The notes under the pieces are model-generated. The model ran no database searches. It saw nothing but the letters and a program-made list of their open reading frames with translations, and had not been told where the DNA came from. 64,000 bases of DNA. Origin: Prosthecobacter dejongeii. Lineage in GTDB: Bacteria > Verrucomicrobiota > Verrucomicrobiia > Verrucomicrobiales > Verrucomicrobiaceae. The position numbers and the translations under genes were made by a program. How positions within the stretch are numbered: position 1 is the first letter of the stretch; every line of letters begins with the position of its first letter. Where the stretch lies: positions 62,001 to 126,000 of the forward strand of contig NZ_JACHIF010000006.1 in NCBI RefSeq assembly GCF_014203045.1, in the 5' to 3' direction. This document shows, piece after piece, positions 24,205 through 33,142 of the stretch.

Positions 24205-26868
24205 TCACTGCATCATCGCCTGCGGGGTGTCTTCCTGGAACACAAAGGGCCGCAGCTCTGCCAGTCGCGGGGCCTGCATTTGGGGGTCTTCATCCAGGGT
24301 TTTTTCTGCGAGTTGGCGCGCCAGCCGCACCAGGCGGGTATCTGCCAGCAGCTCGGCGAATTTCAGCGGTGCTTGCCCGCTCTGGGCTTTGCCCAGCACA
24401 TCTCCCGGCCCCCGGCGCTTCAGGTCTTCCTCCGAGATGCGAAATCCATCCGTGGTCTCTTCCATGATAGCTAGGCGGGATTTCGCCTCCTCATCTTTAT
24501 CCTTCACAAAGAGCACGCAGTAAGAGGTGTGCTCACCACGGCCAATGCGGCCGCGCAACTGATGTAACTGCGCGAGGCCAAATCGCTCGGCATTGTGAAT
24601 GTACATCACCGTGGCATTCGGAACATCCACACCCACCTCGATGACGGTGGTGGAGACCAGCACATCCAGCTTGCCAGCGCGGAAGTCCCGCATCACCAGC
24701 TCTTTCTCTTCGCTACTCAGTTTTCCGTGCAGTAGGCCTACCTGGAAGTGTGGTAAAAGTTTTGTCCATTCCTCATGGCCTTTTTTGGCCGCTGTCGCAT
24801 CCAGCTTTTCAGACTCTTCGATAAGTGGGTACACGAGGTAGCCTTGGCGGCCTTCCTCCAGTTGTTCTTTCAGAAATTTGGCGGCTTCCTTTTGCTTCGT
24901 GGCCGGGCGCACTTTGGTGATGATCTTGCCGCGCTCTTTGGGCCGCTCATCAATGGTGGAGACATCCAAGTCCCCATAGATTGTCAAGGTGAGGGTGCGG
25001 GGAATGGGCGTGGCTGTCATTACCAGCACATCCGGCGTATTGCCCTTCTGAATCAAACGCGCACGCTGGGCCACGCCAAATTTGTGCTGCTCATCAATCA
25101 CCACCAAACCCAGGTTCCGCACCAGTTCCTCGTCATGCAGCAGCGCATGCGTGCCAATGACGATTTCCGGGCCTTTTTTACATGGAGCGCACGCGTCTCG
25201 CGTGCTGAGTTCTGCGTCCCGCGGAACTCCGTCCAAGGGAGGCCATAACCACTCATACTCCTGCGCATGAGTGACGAGGCCTTCCTCACGAGGATTGCTA
25301 ACGATGTACCCAAAGGTCTCTTGCAGGTCTGCCTCAGAACGAATGAGCCTGTCAAAGGTCTCCTTTTCCCAAACACGCGCGTCTTCCCACCCCAATTTTA
25401 GGATGGCTTTCGAGCTAAAAGATTTGATGGAATGCAGCAGTTCGCCCAATGGATAAAACACTGGATCACCTGTCTCGGGGTCACGATTTTTCACCCCTGG
25501 TTCCAAAAGCAAATGTACATGATCAGGCATCACACAGGCCGCATACAGTTGGTAGCGCTGCCCATGGAAATGCAGCACTGCCTCAAGAGCAAGCTTGCGG
25601 GCCTCCGGTGGCAAGGGTCTTCTCAATGCCGTTGTAAACGTTAGAAAATACTTCCCCCAAGGACGCTCGAAGTGGGGGAGGCGTCGTTTGGCATAGTGTA
25701 CCTCGCGGGCGGTCTTGAGAACGGTTTCCCGCGAGACGCGTGAAACAGCCTGCGGGACGCGTGCGCTCCATAGCTCAGTCCCCCCATCCTCTGCCCTCGT
25801 TCCGGTGCGTAGAGAAACATTCAGGCCCAGTGGCTCCAGCCACTTGCGTGCGGTGAGGAAATGCTGCTCGGCCAGAATCTGCGTGGGGGCCATCATGGCG
25901 GCTTGTTTGCCCGCCTCCACCGCGCCAAGCATGGCCGCAAAAGCCACCACCGTTTTGCCACTGCCCACATCCCCGTGCAGGAGGCGATTCATCGGCGCGT
26001 TGCTGGCCATGTCGCGTTGGATCTCTTCCAGCGAGCGCTTCTGCGCGCCCGTCATTTGAAAGGGCAGGGAGGCCTCAAACTCCTGCGCCAGTGGGCCGGC
26101 TGCATGTGCGTGACCGCCGGATTCTAACACCGCGCGCCTCCGCCGCACCACCCGCAGTTGATAGCCATAAAACTCCTCCAGGGCCAGGTAACGACGGGCC
26201 TTCTCCAGGTCCTCCATCGTCTCCGTGAAATGCACCGCCTTGATGGCCCGCGCACGGCTCCAGCCGGCGAACTCTCCCTGCTGGCTCGGAGGCGGTAAAA
26301 GATCGCGGGTAAAGTCCTCGCCCAGCGACTGCATGACATGCCAGGTCGCCGTGCGCAGCGTCTTCTGGGTCACGCCTGATTTCAGCCGATACACTGGCGT
26401 GATCCGGCCACTGTGGATGCGAGTGGTTTCCTCTTCATCCCCCAGCACCTCATACTCCGGGTGATCCATCAGCAGGCGATCCTTGTACTCCTTGACCTTG
26501 CCGTAGATGATCAGTTCTTGACCCTCCGCGATGGCCCGGCTCATGAACGGCATGTTCCACCAGCGCAGCGTCAGCAGACCACCCATGGCCGCGCCGCCGA
26601 TGGGCTCCACCTGCGCCTCAAACAGCCCCGCCCCGCGCCGGGCACCGAAGTATTTGTTCCCCGTTTTCGTCACCTGCACCTGGTAGCAGGCAGGCAGTTC
26701 ACTGACCTGAAAGGTGGCCCCCTCCATCTGCCGCCGGTCTTCATGGCGGAAGGGCAGCCAGTTCACGATCTCTCCCACCGTCATGACTTGCTCCTTGGCC
26801 AGTGCCTTCACCACCCGGGAGGACAGGCCGGGAACATCAGAAAGGGAGGCGTCTAGAGCGAGGGGCAT
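24205..26868 (-). CDS. recG: RecG DNA helicase interrupted in frame by a RAYT transposase domain
   Basis: RecG remodels stalled replication forks and Holliday junctions. The N-terminal wedge/OB domain (about 1-230) and the helicase core are present, with Walker A HGDVGSGKT at 298-306, DEQHKFG near 592-598, TATPIPRTL, and GRIGRGEHTSYC further on. Residues 367-562 do not belong to RecG. They encode a complete REP-associated Y1 transposase (HUH at 450-452, Y521 in YIVSNP) and its palindromic ends, placed in the variable loop between the TGTR segment and IVIGTHALL. The insert is exactly 196 codons, so the frame is kept. Removing it leaves about 691 residues, the normal RecG size. Every helicase motif looks intact, so the fusion may be functional. 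Confidence 0.93.
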   Translation of the reverse strand: MPLALDASLSDVPGLSSRVVKALAKEQVMTVGEIVNWLPFRHEDRRQMEGATFQVSELPACYQVQVTKTGNKYFGARRGAGLFEAQVEPIGGAAMGGLLTLRWWNMPFMSRAIAEGQELIIYGKVKEYKDRLLMDHPEYEVLGDEEETTRIHSGRITPVYRLKSGVTQKTLRTATWHVMQSLGEDFTRDLLPPPSQQGEFAGWSRARAIKAVHFTETMEDLEKARRYLALEEFYGYQLRVVRRRRAVLESGGHAHAAGPLAQEFEASLPFQMTGAQKRSLEEIQRDMASNAPMNRLLHGDVGSGKTVVAFAAMLGAVEAGKQAAMMAPTQILAEQHFLTARKWLEPLGLNVSLRTGTRAEDGGTELWSARVPQAVSRVSRETVLKTAREVHYAKRRLPHFERPWGKYFLTFTTALRRPLPPEARKLALEAVLHFHGQRYQLYAACVMPDHVHLLLEPGVKNRDPETGDPVFYPLGELLHSIKSFSSKAILKLGWEDARVWEKETFDRLIRSEADLQETFGYIVSNPREEGLVTHAQEYEWLWPPLDGVPRDAELSTRDACAPCKKGPEIVIGTHALLHDEELVRNLGLVVIDEQHKFGVAQRARLIQKGNTPDVLVMTATPIPRTLTLTIYGDLDVSTIDERPKERGKIITKVRPATKQKEAAKFLKEQLEEGRQGYLVYPLIEESEKLDATAAKKGHEEWTKLLPHFQVGLLHGKLSSEEKELVMRDFRAGKLDVLVSTTVIEVGVDVPNATVMYIHNAERFGLAQLHQLRGRIGRGEHTSYCVLFVKDKDEEAKSRLAIMEETTDGFRISEEDLKRRGPGDVLGKAQSGQAPLKFAELLADTRLVRLARQLAEKTLDEDPQMQAPRLAELRPFVFQEDTPQAMMQ
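25182..25229. repeat. REP-like double hairpin, recG element end A
   Basis: Hairpin 1 is GCACGCG-TCT-CGCGTGC (7 bp). Hairpin 2 is GAGTTC plus GCG around a TCC loop, paired with CGC and GAACTC (10 bp including one wobble). The first 16 bp (ATGGAGCGCACGCGTC) recur inverted at the other end of the element. Confidence 0.88.
25183..25770 (-). mobile_element. RAYT element (Y1 transposase with REP-like ends) inside recG
   Basis: This is a 588-bp element translated in frame with recG. The protein resembles REP-associated tyrosine transposases: KYFLTFTTALRRPLPPEAR, the HUH metal site MPDHVHLLL, and YIVSNPREEGLV holding the nucleophilic tyrosine (by analogy with Y115 of E. coli RAYT). Its ends are inverted copies of TGGAGCGCACGCGTC, each followed by two hairpins, with the tetranucleotide GGAG at the foot; RAYTs recognise GTAG-like tetranucleotides at REP bases. 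No target duplication is seen, as expected for HUH elements. There is no stop at either end and no convincing independent ATG, so expression is probably only as part of RecG. Confidence 0.88.
25724..25771. repeat. REP-like double hairpin, recG element end B
   Basis: Inner hairpin: GTTTC, one mismatch, CGCG, loop AGA, CGCG, GAAAC. Outer imperfect hairpin: GCCTGCG-GGA-CGCGTGC. It ends with GACGCGTGCGCTCCAT, the exact inverse of end A. Confidence 0.85.
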
Positions 26869-26959
26869 GAACGAAAAAGGAACGGCAGGAATGGAAAAGA
26901 TGGCTCGCCTTTCCGGTTAATCTTTAAAATCTTGTTCCACCTGCCAAAAATCATCCGTC

Positions 26960-27901
26960 ATGACCACCGGCCTGCACCTCGCCCCTCACTACACGGATCA
27001 CGATCCCGGCCCTGGCCATCCGGAAAGCCCCGCCCGGTACACCGCCATTCTGAAGGCTCTAGGCTCCTCCGGCCTGCTGCCAAAGCTGGCCTCCATCCCC
27101 AGTCGCCAAGCGGAGATGCCTGAAATGGAACTCTGCCATCCGCGCCACTACATTGAACTGGCTCGGGATGAAGTCGCCGCTGGGCTGGATACCCTCAGCA
27201 CTGGCGATACCCAGATCTGCGAAAAGAGCTACACCGTGGCTACCCATGCCGTGGGGGCTGTGCTGAATGCTGTGGATGCCGTCATGACGGGCAAACTTAG
27301 CCGCGCCTTTTGCGCCGTGCGTCCTCCTGGCCACCACGCCCGGCCTGCTCAGGGCATGGGCTTTTGCCTGTTTAATAACATCGCCGTCGGCGCCCGCCAC
27401 GCGCAGAAAAAACACAACGCTGCCAGGGTGGCCATCGTGGATTGGGATGTCCATCATGGCAATGGCACCCAGGACATCTTCTACGATGACGGCAGCGTGC
27501 TCTTTGCCAGCACCCATCAGTCACCCTGGTACCCCGGCACTGGCGCGCGGGAAGAAACGGGCGCGGGGAAAGGCCTGGGTACCACCCTGAATTTCCCCTT
27601 TGCTGCCGGGGCCGGTATGAAACATATCGGTGCAGCGTTTCAAGATCACCTGCTGCCCGCGCTCGCTCGCTTCAAGCCCGATCTCATCATGATCTCCGCC
27701 GGCTTTGACTCCCGCGTGGACGATCCTCTCGGCCATTTCAAACTCACCGATGACGACTTTGCGCAGCTCACCCGCTGGCTCATGGTCGCTGCGGATGAGC
27801 ACTGCCAAGGCCGCCTCATCTCCGTCCTCGAAGGAGGTTACAATCTCACCGGTTTGGCCAGTGCCGTGACCTCGCATGTGGGAGCGTTGGTCGGAGACTA
27901 A
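26960..27901 (+). CDS. Histone deacetylase-family (AcuC/HDAC-like) amidohydrolase
   Basis: This is a zinc-dependent deacetylase of the arginase/HDAC fold. PPGHHA holds the catalytic H125/H126 pair, and VDWDVHHGNGT gives the zinc ligands D163 and H165. A further aspartate lies in SAGFDSRVDDPLG near residue 250, and LEGGYN closes the active site. Length (313) is typical of bacterial class II-like members, which remove acetyl groups from lysines, polyamines or other acylamides. The substrate cannot be deduced. It is monocistronic and converges with the AbrB-type gene. Confidence 0.9.
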   Translation: MTTGLHLAPHYTDHDPGPGHPESPARYTAILKALGSSGLLPKLASIPSRQAEMPEMELCHPRHYIELARDEVAAGLDTLSTGDTQICEKSYTVATHAVGAVLNAVDAVMTGKLSRAFCAVRPPGHHARPAQGMGFCLFNNIAVGARHAQKKHNAARVAIVDWDVHHGNGTQDIFYDDGSVLFASTHQSPWYPGTGAREETGAGKGLGTTLNFPFAAGAGMKHIGAAFQDHLLPALARFKPDLIMISAGFDSRVDDPLGHFKLTDDDFAQLTRWLMVAADEHCQGRLISVLEGGYNLTGLASAVTSHVGALVGD

Positions 27902-27911
27902 GCCATGTGGT

Positions 27912-28181
27912 TCATCGCCTTAAAGCTCGGTCAGCTAATTCTTCCCGTTCTTCACGAACTGCCTTTGCCGAATCTGTGGCAATGCCTGTTAGCGCTAGAA
28001 CAAGGCGTCCGTTCGGCGACCAAGAGGTTCCTTCGATGACTGAAAGGTCTTTTACGATTTCAATTCGGTCCTTGGTAACCTCTGCTCGCAACCGGGTGCC
28101 AGGTTTCAAGCCGAAGGCTTTCTTAAGTGTTTCAGGTAGATTGATACGTCCTCCGTCATCAATCGTAAATGTCGCGTTCAT
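27912..28181 (-). CDS. AbrB/MazE-type DNA-binding protein (orphan antitoxin-like)
   Basis: The first 50 residues form a swapped-hairpin AbrB/MazE/SpoVT domain (FTIDDGGRINLPETLKKAFGLKPG-x-RLRAEV). The helical tail (EEREELADRAL) would bind a toxin in a VapBC or MazEF system. No PIN-domain or MazF-like gene adjoins it; both neighbours are unrelated enzymes. It is therefore either an orphan antitoxin left after toxin loss or a stand-alone transcription factor. Confidence 0.82.
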   Translation of the reverse strand: MNATFTIDDGGRINLPETLKKAFGLKPGTRLRAEVTKDRIEIVKDLSVIEGTSWSPNGRLVLALTGIATDSAKAVREEREELADRALRR

Positions 28182-28276
28182 AAAACTAAACTGTCATCAA
28201 TATTCCAAAAAGCAAGGTCTCTCGGATCATGCTGGAGCATGGGGGACTGTCATGCTAGGTCTGTTCTCCTCTCTCA

Positions 28277-29545
28277 ATGACCTCTCTCCTCCAGATCGAA
28301 AAACGGCATCTCTGGCATCCCTTCACGCCCATGCAGGCGTGGTGTGATGAGGGGCATGAGCCGTTGATGTTGGTGTCGGGTCAGGGCTGTTATTTGCGAG
28401 ATCAGCATGGGCGCGATTACCTGGATGGTAACAGCTCCATTTGGACGAACATTCACGGGCATAGTCATCCCACCATCCATGCCGCCATCCGGGCGCAGTT
28501 GGATCAAATCGCGCATACGTCCTTCCTCGGCTTCACGCATGAGCCTGCCATTCAGCTCGGTCAGCAACTGGTGGATCTCTTGCCCGGCAGCCAGCTGAGC
28601 CGGGTGTTTTATTCGGACAATGGCTCCACGGCCATCGAGTGCGCCATCCGCATGGCCTTGCAGTATTGGAAACAAAATGGGCATCCGCAGCGGGATACCA
28701 TCCTGGCCTTTGATCGCGCTTACCATGGCGATACCCTGGGCGCGGCCAGTGTGGGGGGCATCCCGGTCTTTAAGGGCAGTGGTAATGACTTCGGTTATCG
28801 TGTCCAGCGTGTGCCCACGTTTGAGGCTCTGGATCAACTGCCTCCAGAGGAAGTCGCGCGGCTTTCCGCTGTCATCATTGAACCTCTCATCCAAGGCAGC
28901 GCTGGCATGCGCCTGTGGCCTAACGGCATGTTAAAAGCTCTGAGTGATTGGTGCCGCCAGCGCGATGTCTTCCTCATCCTGGATGAAGTGATGACAGGTT
29001 TCGGCCGCACGGGGAAGATGTTTGCCTGCCAGCATGAGGAGGTGGTGCCAGACTTTCTTTGTCTGGCGAAGGGCCTCACGGGTGGCTACTTGCCGCTGGC
29101 TGCGACGATGACAACTGAGCGTGTGTTTGAAGGTTTTCTCGGTGCCGGGCGTGCTTTTTATTACGGTCATAGTTATACGGCGAATCAACTCGGCTGCGCT
29201 GCGGCGCTGGGGAGCTTGCAGGTCTTCCGGGAAGAACAGGTCCTGGAGCGTCTGCCGGAAAAGATCCGCGTCTTCACGTCGCTGCTCGATTCCTTGCGGG
29301 ATATCCCCTCTGTCATAGACATCCGCCAATGCGGGCTGGTGGCGGGCATCGAGATCGGACCCTACGCCCCTGAGAAACTCATGGGCGTGAAGACCTGCCT
29401 GGAAGCACGCAAGCATGGTCTTCTGACGCGGCCCGTGGTGGATACGCTCGTGCTCATGCCACCGCTCGCTGCGACGGAATCCGAGTTGGAAAAAATGGTG
29501 GATGCGCTGCGCCAAGCCATCGTGACCATCGCCGCTACAGTGTAA
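28277..29545 (+). CDS. bioA: Adenosylmethionine-8-amino-7-oxononanoate aminotransferase
   Basis: BioA makes 7,8-diaminopelargonate in biotin synthesis, using SAM as amino donor and PLP as cofactor. The protein (422 residues, normal length) has the BioA N-terminus HLWHPFTPMQ. DNGSTAIECAIRMALQYW lies in the PLP phosphate region, LDEVMTGFGRTG supplies the PLP-contacting aspartate, and LAKGLTGGYLPL holds the Schiff-base lysine K265. No other bio genes are in the window, so the pathway is dispersed. A REPIN-like cluster lies just downstream. Confidence 0.94.
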   Translation: MTSLLQIEKRHLWHPFTPMQAWCDEGHEPLMLVSGQGCYLRDQHGRDYLDGNSSIWTNIHGHSHPTIHAAIRAQLDQIAHTSFLGFTHEPAIQLGQQLVDLLPGSQLSRVFYSDNGSTAIECAIRMALQYWKQNGHPQRDTILAFDRAYHGDTLGAASVGGIPVFKGSGNDFGYRVQRVPTFEALDQLPPEEVARLSAVIIEPLIQGSAGMRLWPNGMLKALSDWCRQRDVFLILDEVMTGFGRTGKMFACQHEEVVPDFLCLAKGLTGGYLPLAATMTTERVFEGFLGAGRAFYYGHSYTANQLGCAAALGSLQVFREEQVLERLPEKIRVFTSLLDSLRDIPSVIDIRQCGLVAGIEIGPYAPEKLMGVKTCLEARKHGLLTRPVVDTLVLMPPLAATESELEKMVDALRQAIVTIAATV

Positions 29546-29597
29546 ACTAGACGCTACAGTAAAAGAATCGGTATAACCAAAAGGGTGACGATCAAAC

Positions 29598-29949
29598 CAG
29601 GGCGAGGCTACGGGGTGTAGCTGCCCGCACCAGCGGGTGGCGGGTGGTCTGGTGTCATCGAGCTTCTCAAGCCCACGCCCTGGCGGGCGCAGTTACGAGG
29701 GGTAGCTGCCCGCGCCAGCGGGTGGGGATGGTCTTGAGTATCGAGCTTCCAAACCCCCACGCCCAGGCGGGCGCAGCTACGGGGTGTAGCTGCCCGCGCC
29801 AGCGGGTGGGGATGGTCTGGTGTCATCGAGCTTCTCAAGCCCCACGCCCTGGCGGGCGCGGCTACGAGGGGTAGCTGCCCGCGCCAGCGGGTGGGGGTGG
29901 TCTTGAGCATCGAGCTTCTCAAGCCCCACGCCCTGGCGGGCGCGGCTAC
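29598..29949. repeat. Cluster of four REPIN-like GTAG-bounded inverted units plus a half unit
   Basis: Four tandem units of 79-80 bp (starting 29617, 29702, 29786 and 29871) are separated by 5-bp spacers GAGGG or GGGGT. Each begins GTAGCTGCCCGC, forms a CCCGC/GCGGG hairpin, has a variable middle with CGAGCTTC, then a CGCC/GGCG hairpin and ends GGCTAC or GTTAC, the inverse of the start. A partial right half precedes unit 1. This fits REP doublets in inverted orientation (REPINs). They fill the gap between two convergent genes, and I see no protein-coding content there. No RAYT with matching ends is in the window. Confidence 0.85.
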
Positions 29950-29955
29950 ACAAAA

Positions 29956-32070
29956 TCACGCCAAGGCCGCACGAATCAGCAACGCCATCGGGTCTGGATC
30001 ACGGCCCATGAAGTCGCGGAAGAGCTTCGCTGGGTCTTCGGAGTTGCCCTTGCTCAGCACCTTGTCACGAAAGTCACGGCCCACCTTGGGATTTAGCACT
30101 CCTTCGTTTTGGAAACGGGTGAAGGCATCGGCATCCAGCACCTCCGCCCATTTGTAGCTGTAATAGCCGGCGGCATAACCGACCGGGCTGCTGAAGAGGT
30201 GACCAAAACGCCGCGCCATGGAGGGCGTCTCCGTCTTCAGGGGCATGAGGTAGGGCTTCAACAACTGGCGTGAGAGTTGATCCAGATCTGCGCCTTCATC
30301 CGTGGCGTGGTGCATGTGCAGTTCCAGGTCCAGCTTGCCAAAAGAAAGCTGGCGTACGATGTCGCTGGCGCTGCGGTAGTTCTTGGCCGCCAGCACCTTT
30401 TTCAGCAGGCGGGCTGGGATGGTCTCGCCCGTTTCATGGTGGCGGGCAAAGAGGTCCAGACTCTCACGCTCCCAGCAGAAGTTTTCCAGAATTTGGGAGG
30501 GCAGTTCCACAAAGTCCCAATAGACATTCACGCCGTTTAAAGACGGGATCTCCACGTTGCCTAACAACTGATGCAACAGGTGGCCGAATTCATGGAAAAC
30601 GGTACACACTTCGTCATGTGTCAGCAGCGCTGGCTTGCCATCCACAGGGGGAGTCATGTTGCCGCAGATGAGGCCCAGGTGCAGGCGGCGGTCGCGCTCT
30701 CCACTCGGGGGCACGCCGCCTTTGAGATAGTTCATCCAGGCACCGCCGCGCTTGGAGTCGCGCGGGTGCCAATCTGCGTAGAAGGAGCCGATGTGGACAC
30801 CCTTTTCGTTACGCACTTCATAGAATTTCACATCTGGGTGCCACACTTCCACCGGGCCCAGTTCCCCAGGTTGGGTGCTGGCAGGGCCAGATTCTCCTGC
30901 GGGGTAGTGCACCACATCCCGGCCCACGATGCGGAGGTCAAAGACCATTTCCGCCAGCCGGAACATGCCGCCTAGCACCTTATCGAGCGGGAAGTAAGGG
31001 CGCAGTTCTTCCTCATCAAAGTCGTACTCAGCCTTGCGCTGTTTTTCCGCCCAGTAGCCCACTTCCCACGGTTGTAGGAGATCAGCCGCTTGGCCCACGG
31101 CATCGGCGCGGTATTCTTGGAGCTGGATCGTTTCGCGATCAAAAGCGCCCTTTACCTTGGCGTGCAGGTTCTCGATGAACTGGAGTGCCGTTTGTCCATT
31201 CTTCGCCATGCGCTGCTGCAGCACGTGGTCGGCAAAGTTCGACTTGCCCATGAGTTGGGCCTTTTCATGGCGCAGGCGCAGGATCTTCCAAATCAGCTCG
31301 GTGTTGTCATGGTCACCGCCACGGCCAATGCCGGTGGAGCCTTCCCACACAGCTTTGCGCAGGCTTTCATCTTCCGCATACTCCATCACCGGGATCATGG
31401 AAGGGGCCTTGAGTGTGAGGCGATAATGCGGAGCCTCAGGGGTACCTAGGCCCTTGGCCGCAGCCTCGGCACGTGCGGCGTCAATCGCAGACTGCGGCAT
31501 GCCTTTGAGGCGATCCGCATCCGTGAGGATCAGCTCCCACTTGTTGGTGGAATCGAGCACGTTCTCAGAGTACTTTTGCGTGGCCTGACACAGCTCAGAC
31601 TCCAGTTCTTCCAGGCGCTTCTTTTTCTCTGGCGGCAGGTTCGATCCCGCCTGGATAAAGCTCTCCATCGTCTCCTTCAGCGCCCGTTTGCGCACGGGGG
31701 ATAGGTCGCGGGCCTCTTCCGTTTTACTGTAGGTTTCCAGCAGATCCCACAGGTGTTCATTGAGGGGGATCTTGGCAAAAAAGGAGCTCACCTCCGCCAG
31801 CATCGCATTGTGAGCTTCCCGCATGGCAGGAGAGTTGCACAGGGCATCCAGGTGCTGCACCAGGCCCCAGGCTTCGTTAAGCGCGCGAGTGGATTCATCC
31901 AGCGCCAGCACGACGGTGTCGAAGTTCATCTTGCCGCGATCTTGTTCGATGAGGCGGTTGATGTTCGCGTCGGCCTGCTCCAGTGCGGTTTTGATATCCG
32001 CCTGAATGCAGGAGGAATCCAGGGTGGACCAGCGGATGTGAAAGTCCTGTGTGAGGAACGGTTGAGCCAT
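29956..32070 (-). CDS. M3-family oligopeptidase (oligopeptidase A-like)
   Basis: This cytosolic zinc metallopeptidase has 704 residues, like oligopeptidase A (PrlC) and Dcp. The HEFGH zinc motif is at 493-497, followed about 25 residues later by FVELPSQILENF, which supplies the third ligand glutamate. Downstream GYAAGYYSYKWAEVLDADAF is the conserved substrate-side helix of the family. There is no signal peptide. Family members clear short peptides, including cleaved signal peptides. It is divergent from the YHYH gene with 136 bp between. Confidence 0.92.
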   Translation of the reverse strand: MAQPFLTQDFHIRWSTLDSSCIQADIKTALEQADANINRLIEQDRGKMNFDTVVLALDESTRALNEAWGLVQHLDALCNSPAMREAHNAMLAEVSSFFAKIPLNEHLWDLLETYSKTEEARDLSPVRKRALKETMESFIQAGSNLPPEKKKRLEELESELCQATQKYSENVLDSTNKWELILTDADRLKGMPQSAIDAARAEAAAKGLGTPEAPHYRLTLKAPSMIPVMEYAEDESLRKAVWEGSTGIGRGGDHDNTELIWKILRLRHEKAQLMGKSNFADHVLQQRMAKNGQTALQFIENLHAKVKGAFDRETIQLQEYRADAVGQAADLLQPWEVGYWAEKQRKAEYDFDEEELRPYFPLDKVLGGMFRLAEMVFDLRIVGRDVVHYPAGESGPASTQPGELGPVEVWHPDVKFYEVRNEKGVHIGSFYADWHPRDSKRGGAWMNYLKGGVPPSGERDRRLHLGLICGNMTPPVDGKPALLTHDEVCTVFHEFGHLLHQLLGNVEIPSLNGVNVYWDFVELPSQILENFCWERESLDLFARHHETGETIPARLLKKVLAAKNYRSASDIVRQLSFGKLDLELHMHHATDEGADLDQLSRQLLKPYLMPLKTETPSMARRFGHLFSSPVGYAAGYYSYKWAEVLDADAFTRFQNEGVLNPKVGRDFRDKVLSKGNSEDPAKLFRDFMGRDPDPMALLIRAALA

Positions 32071-32206
32071 AGGGGGTGGTCGGCGTAAGAGCGGCGATTA
32101 TCGGCGAGGAGGCTCAGGTGGCAAGGATGAACGCACGGGAATGAATTTTGTTAAGCGGAGGTAAAGATCCAAGTCTTTGGGCCAAGCCAAGCGTTGAAGG
32201 GATGGT

Positions 32207-33142
32207 ATGAACCGAACGACGATCTTCCTCTGGCTGTGTGCCGGGCCTGTCTTTTCTCAAACGCCTCCAGCGGAGGCCACGGTGCGTGAGCAGGCCGGGT
32301 GGCGCATAGTGACCTCCAATGGCATCGCCAATCACGTCATGGGGGCCTTTCCCAATCCGCACAATCCGAACGCTATCGCACCGCAGAAATACGAGTTTCG
32401 CGTTACGCTGAAGCCCCAGGTCGCCGCCCAGCCTACGCGGGCAGAGCGGGCGTTTTTCGGCGTGGCGGTGAATGGCGTGCCTTTTGAACCAGGCACGGCG
32501 GAGTTTTGGCAGCGCGATCCCCGATCCGGCTGGGTGGCTGAGGCCAAAAGTGGCCAGGTGGATCTGGGGCTGGACCAAAACGATGCCCACGTGCAGCCTA
32601 ACGGAGCCTACCATTACCACGGCCTGCCCACCGGCCTGATCCAGAATCTGGGCGGAGACGCTGTAGATAAAATGCAATTGTTAGGCTGGGCGGCGGATGG
32701 CTTCCCCATCTATGCCAGCCGTGCGCATCAAGACGCCAAAGATGCCACCAGCCCACTCGTGAAGATGCGCAGCAGCTACCGACTGAAAGCCGGTGAACGC
32801 CCTGGTGGAAACGACGGCCCCGGTGGTGCGTACGATGGTTACTACACCCAGGACTATGAGTACGTGGCAGGTCTGGGAGACCTGGATGAATGCCATGGGC
32901 GCTACGGCGTCACACCAGAATATCCCGCTGGCATCTATCACTACTGCATCACCGATGAATTCCCCTACATGGGCCGCCAGTGGAAGGGCAGTCCGGACAA
33001 GAGCTTCCAAAAACAGGGGGGAGGCCCTCCCGGAGGCGGCCCGCCACGTAGGGGGCGTCGTGGAGGCCCAGGATTTGGGCCACCTCCTGGAATGGGGCCT
33101 CCAGGAGGCCCAAGAGGGGAGGGCCCACCTCCTCGTCCTTGA
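32207..33142 (+). CDS. Exported YHYH-domain protein with Gly/Pro-rich tail
   Basis: A short signal peptide (LCAGPVFSQT) is followed by a YHYH-domain region with the signature GAYHYHGLPTGL and GWAADGFPIY, then LDECHGRYGVTPEYPAGIYHYCITDEFPY. Proteins of this type are exported and of unknown biochemical role. The last 45 residues are a low-complexity Gly/Pro/Arg tail (GGGPPGGGPPRRGRRGG). Its stop codon abuts the stop of selO on the opposite strand, with no spacer for a separate terminator. Confidence 0.82.
   Translation: MNRTTIFLWLCAGPVFSQTPPAEATVREQAGWRIVTSNGIANHVMGAFPNPHNPNAIAPQKYEFRVTLKPQVAAQPTRAERAFFGVAVNGVPFEPGTAEFWQRDPRSGWVAEAKSGQVDLGLDQNDAHVQPNGAYHYHGLPTGLIQNLGGDAVDKMQLLGWAADGFPIYASRAHQDAKDATSPLVKMRSSYRLKAGERPGGNDGPGGAYDGYYTQDYEYVAGLGDLDECHGRYGVTPEYPAGIYHYCITDEFPYMGRQWKGSPDKSFQKQGGGPPGGGPPRRGRRGGPGFGPPPGMGPPGGPRGEGPPPRP

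Noticed and set aside
25160..25790. Target-site duplications at the recG element
   Set aside because: Flanking bases on the two sides do not match. HUH transposases do not create them, so the absence is not evidence against mobility.
29598..29949. CRISPR array
   Set aside because: The repeats are 79-80 bp, internally palindromic with both halves conserved, and spacers are only 5 bp. This fits REPINs, not repeat-spacer arrays.
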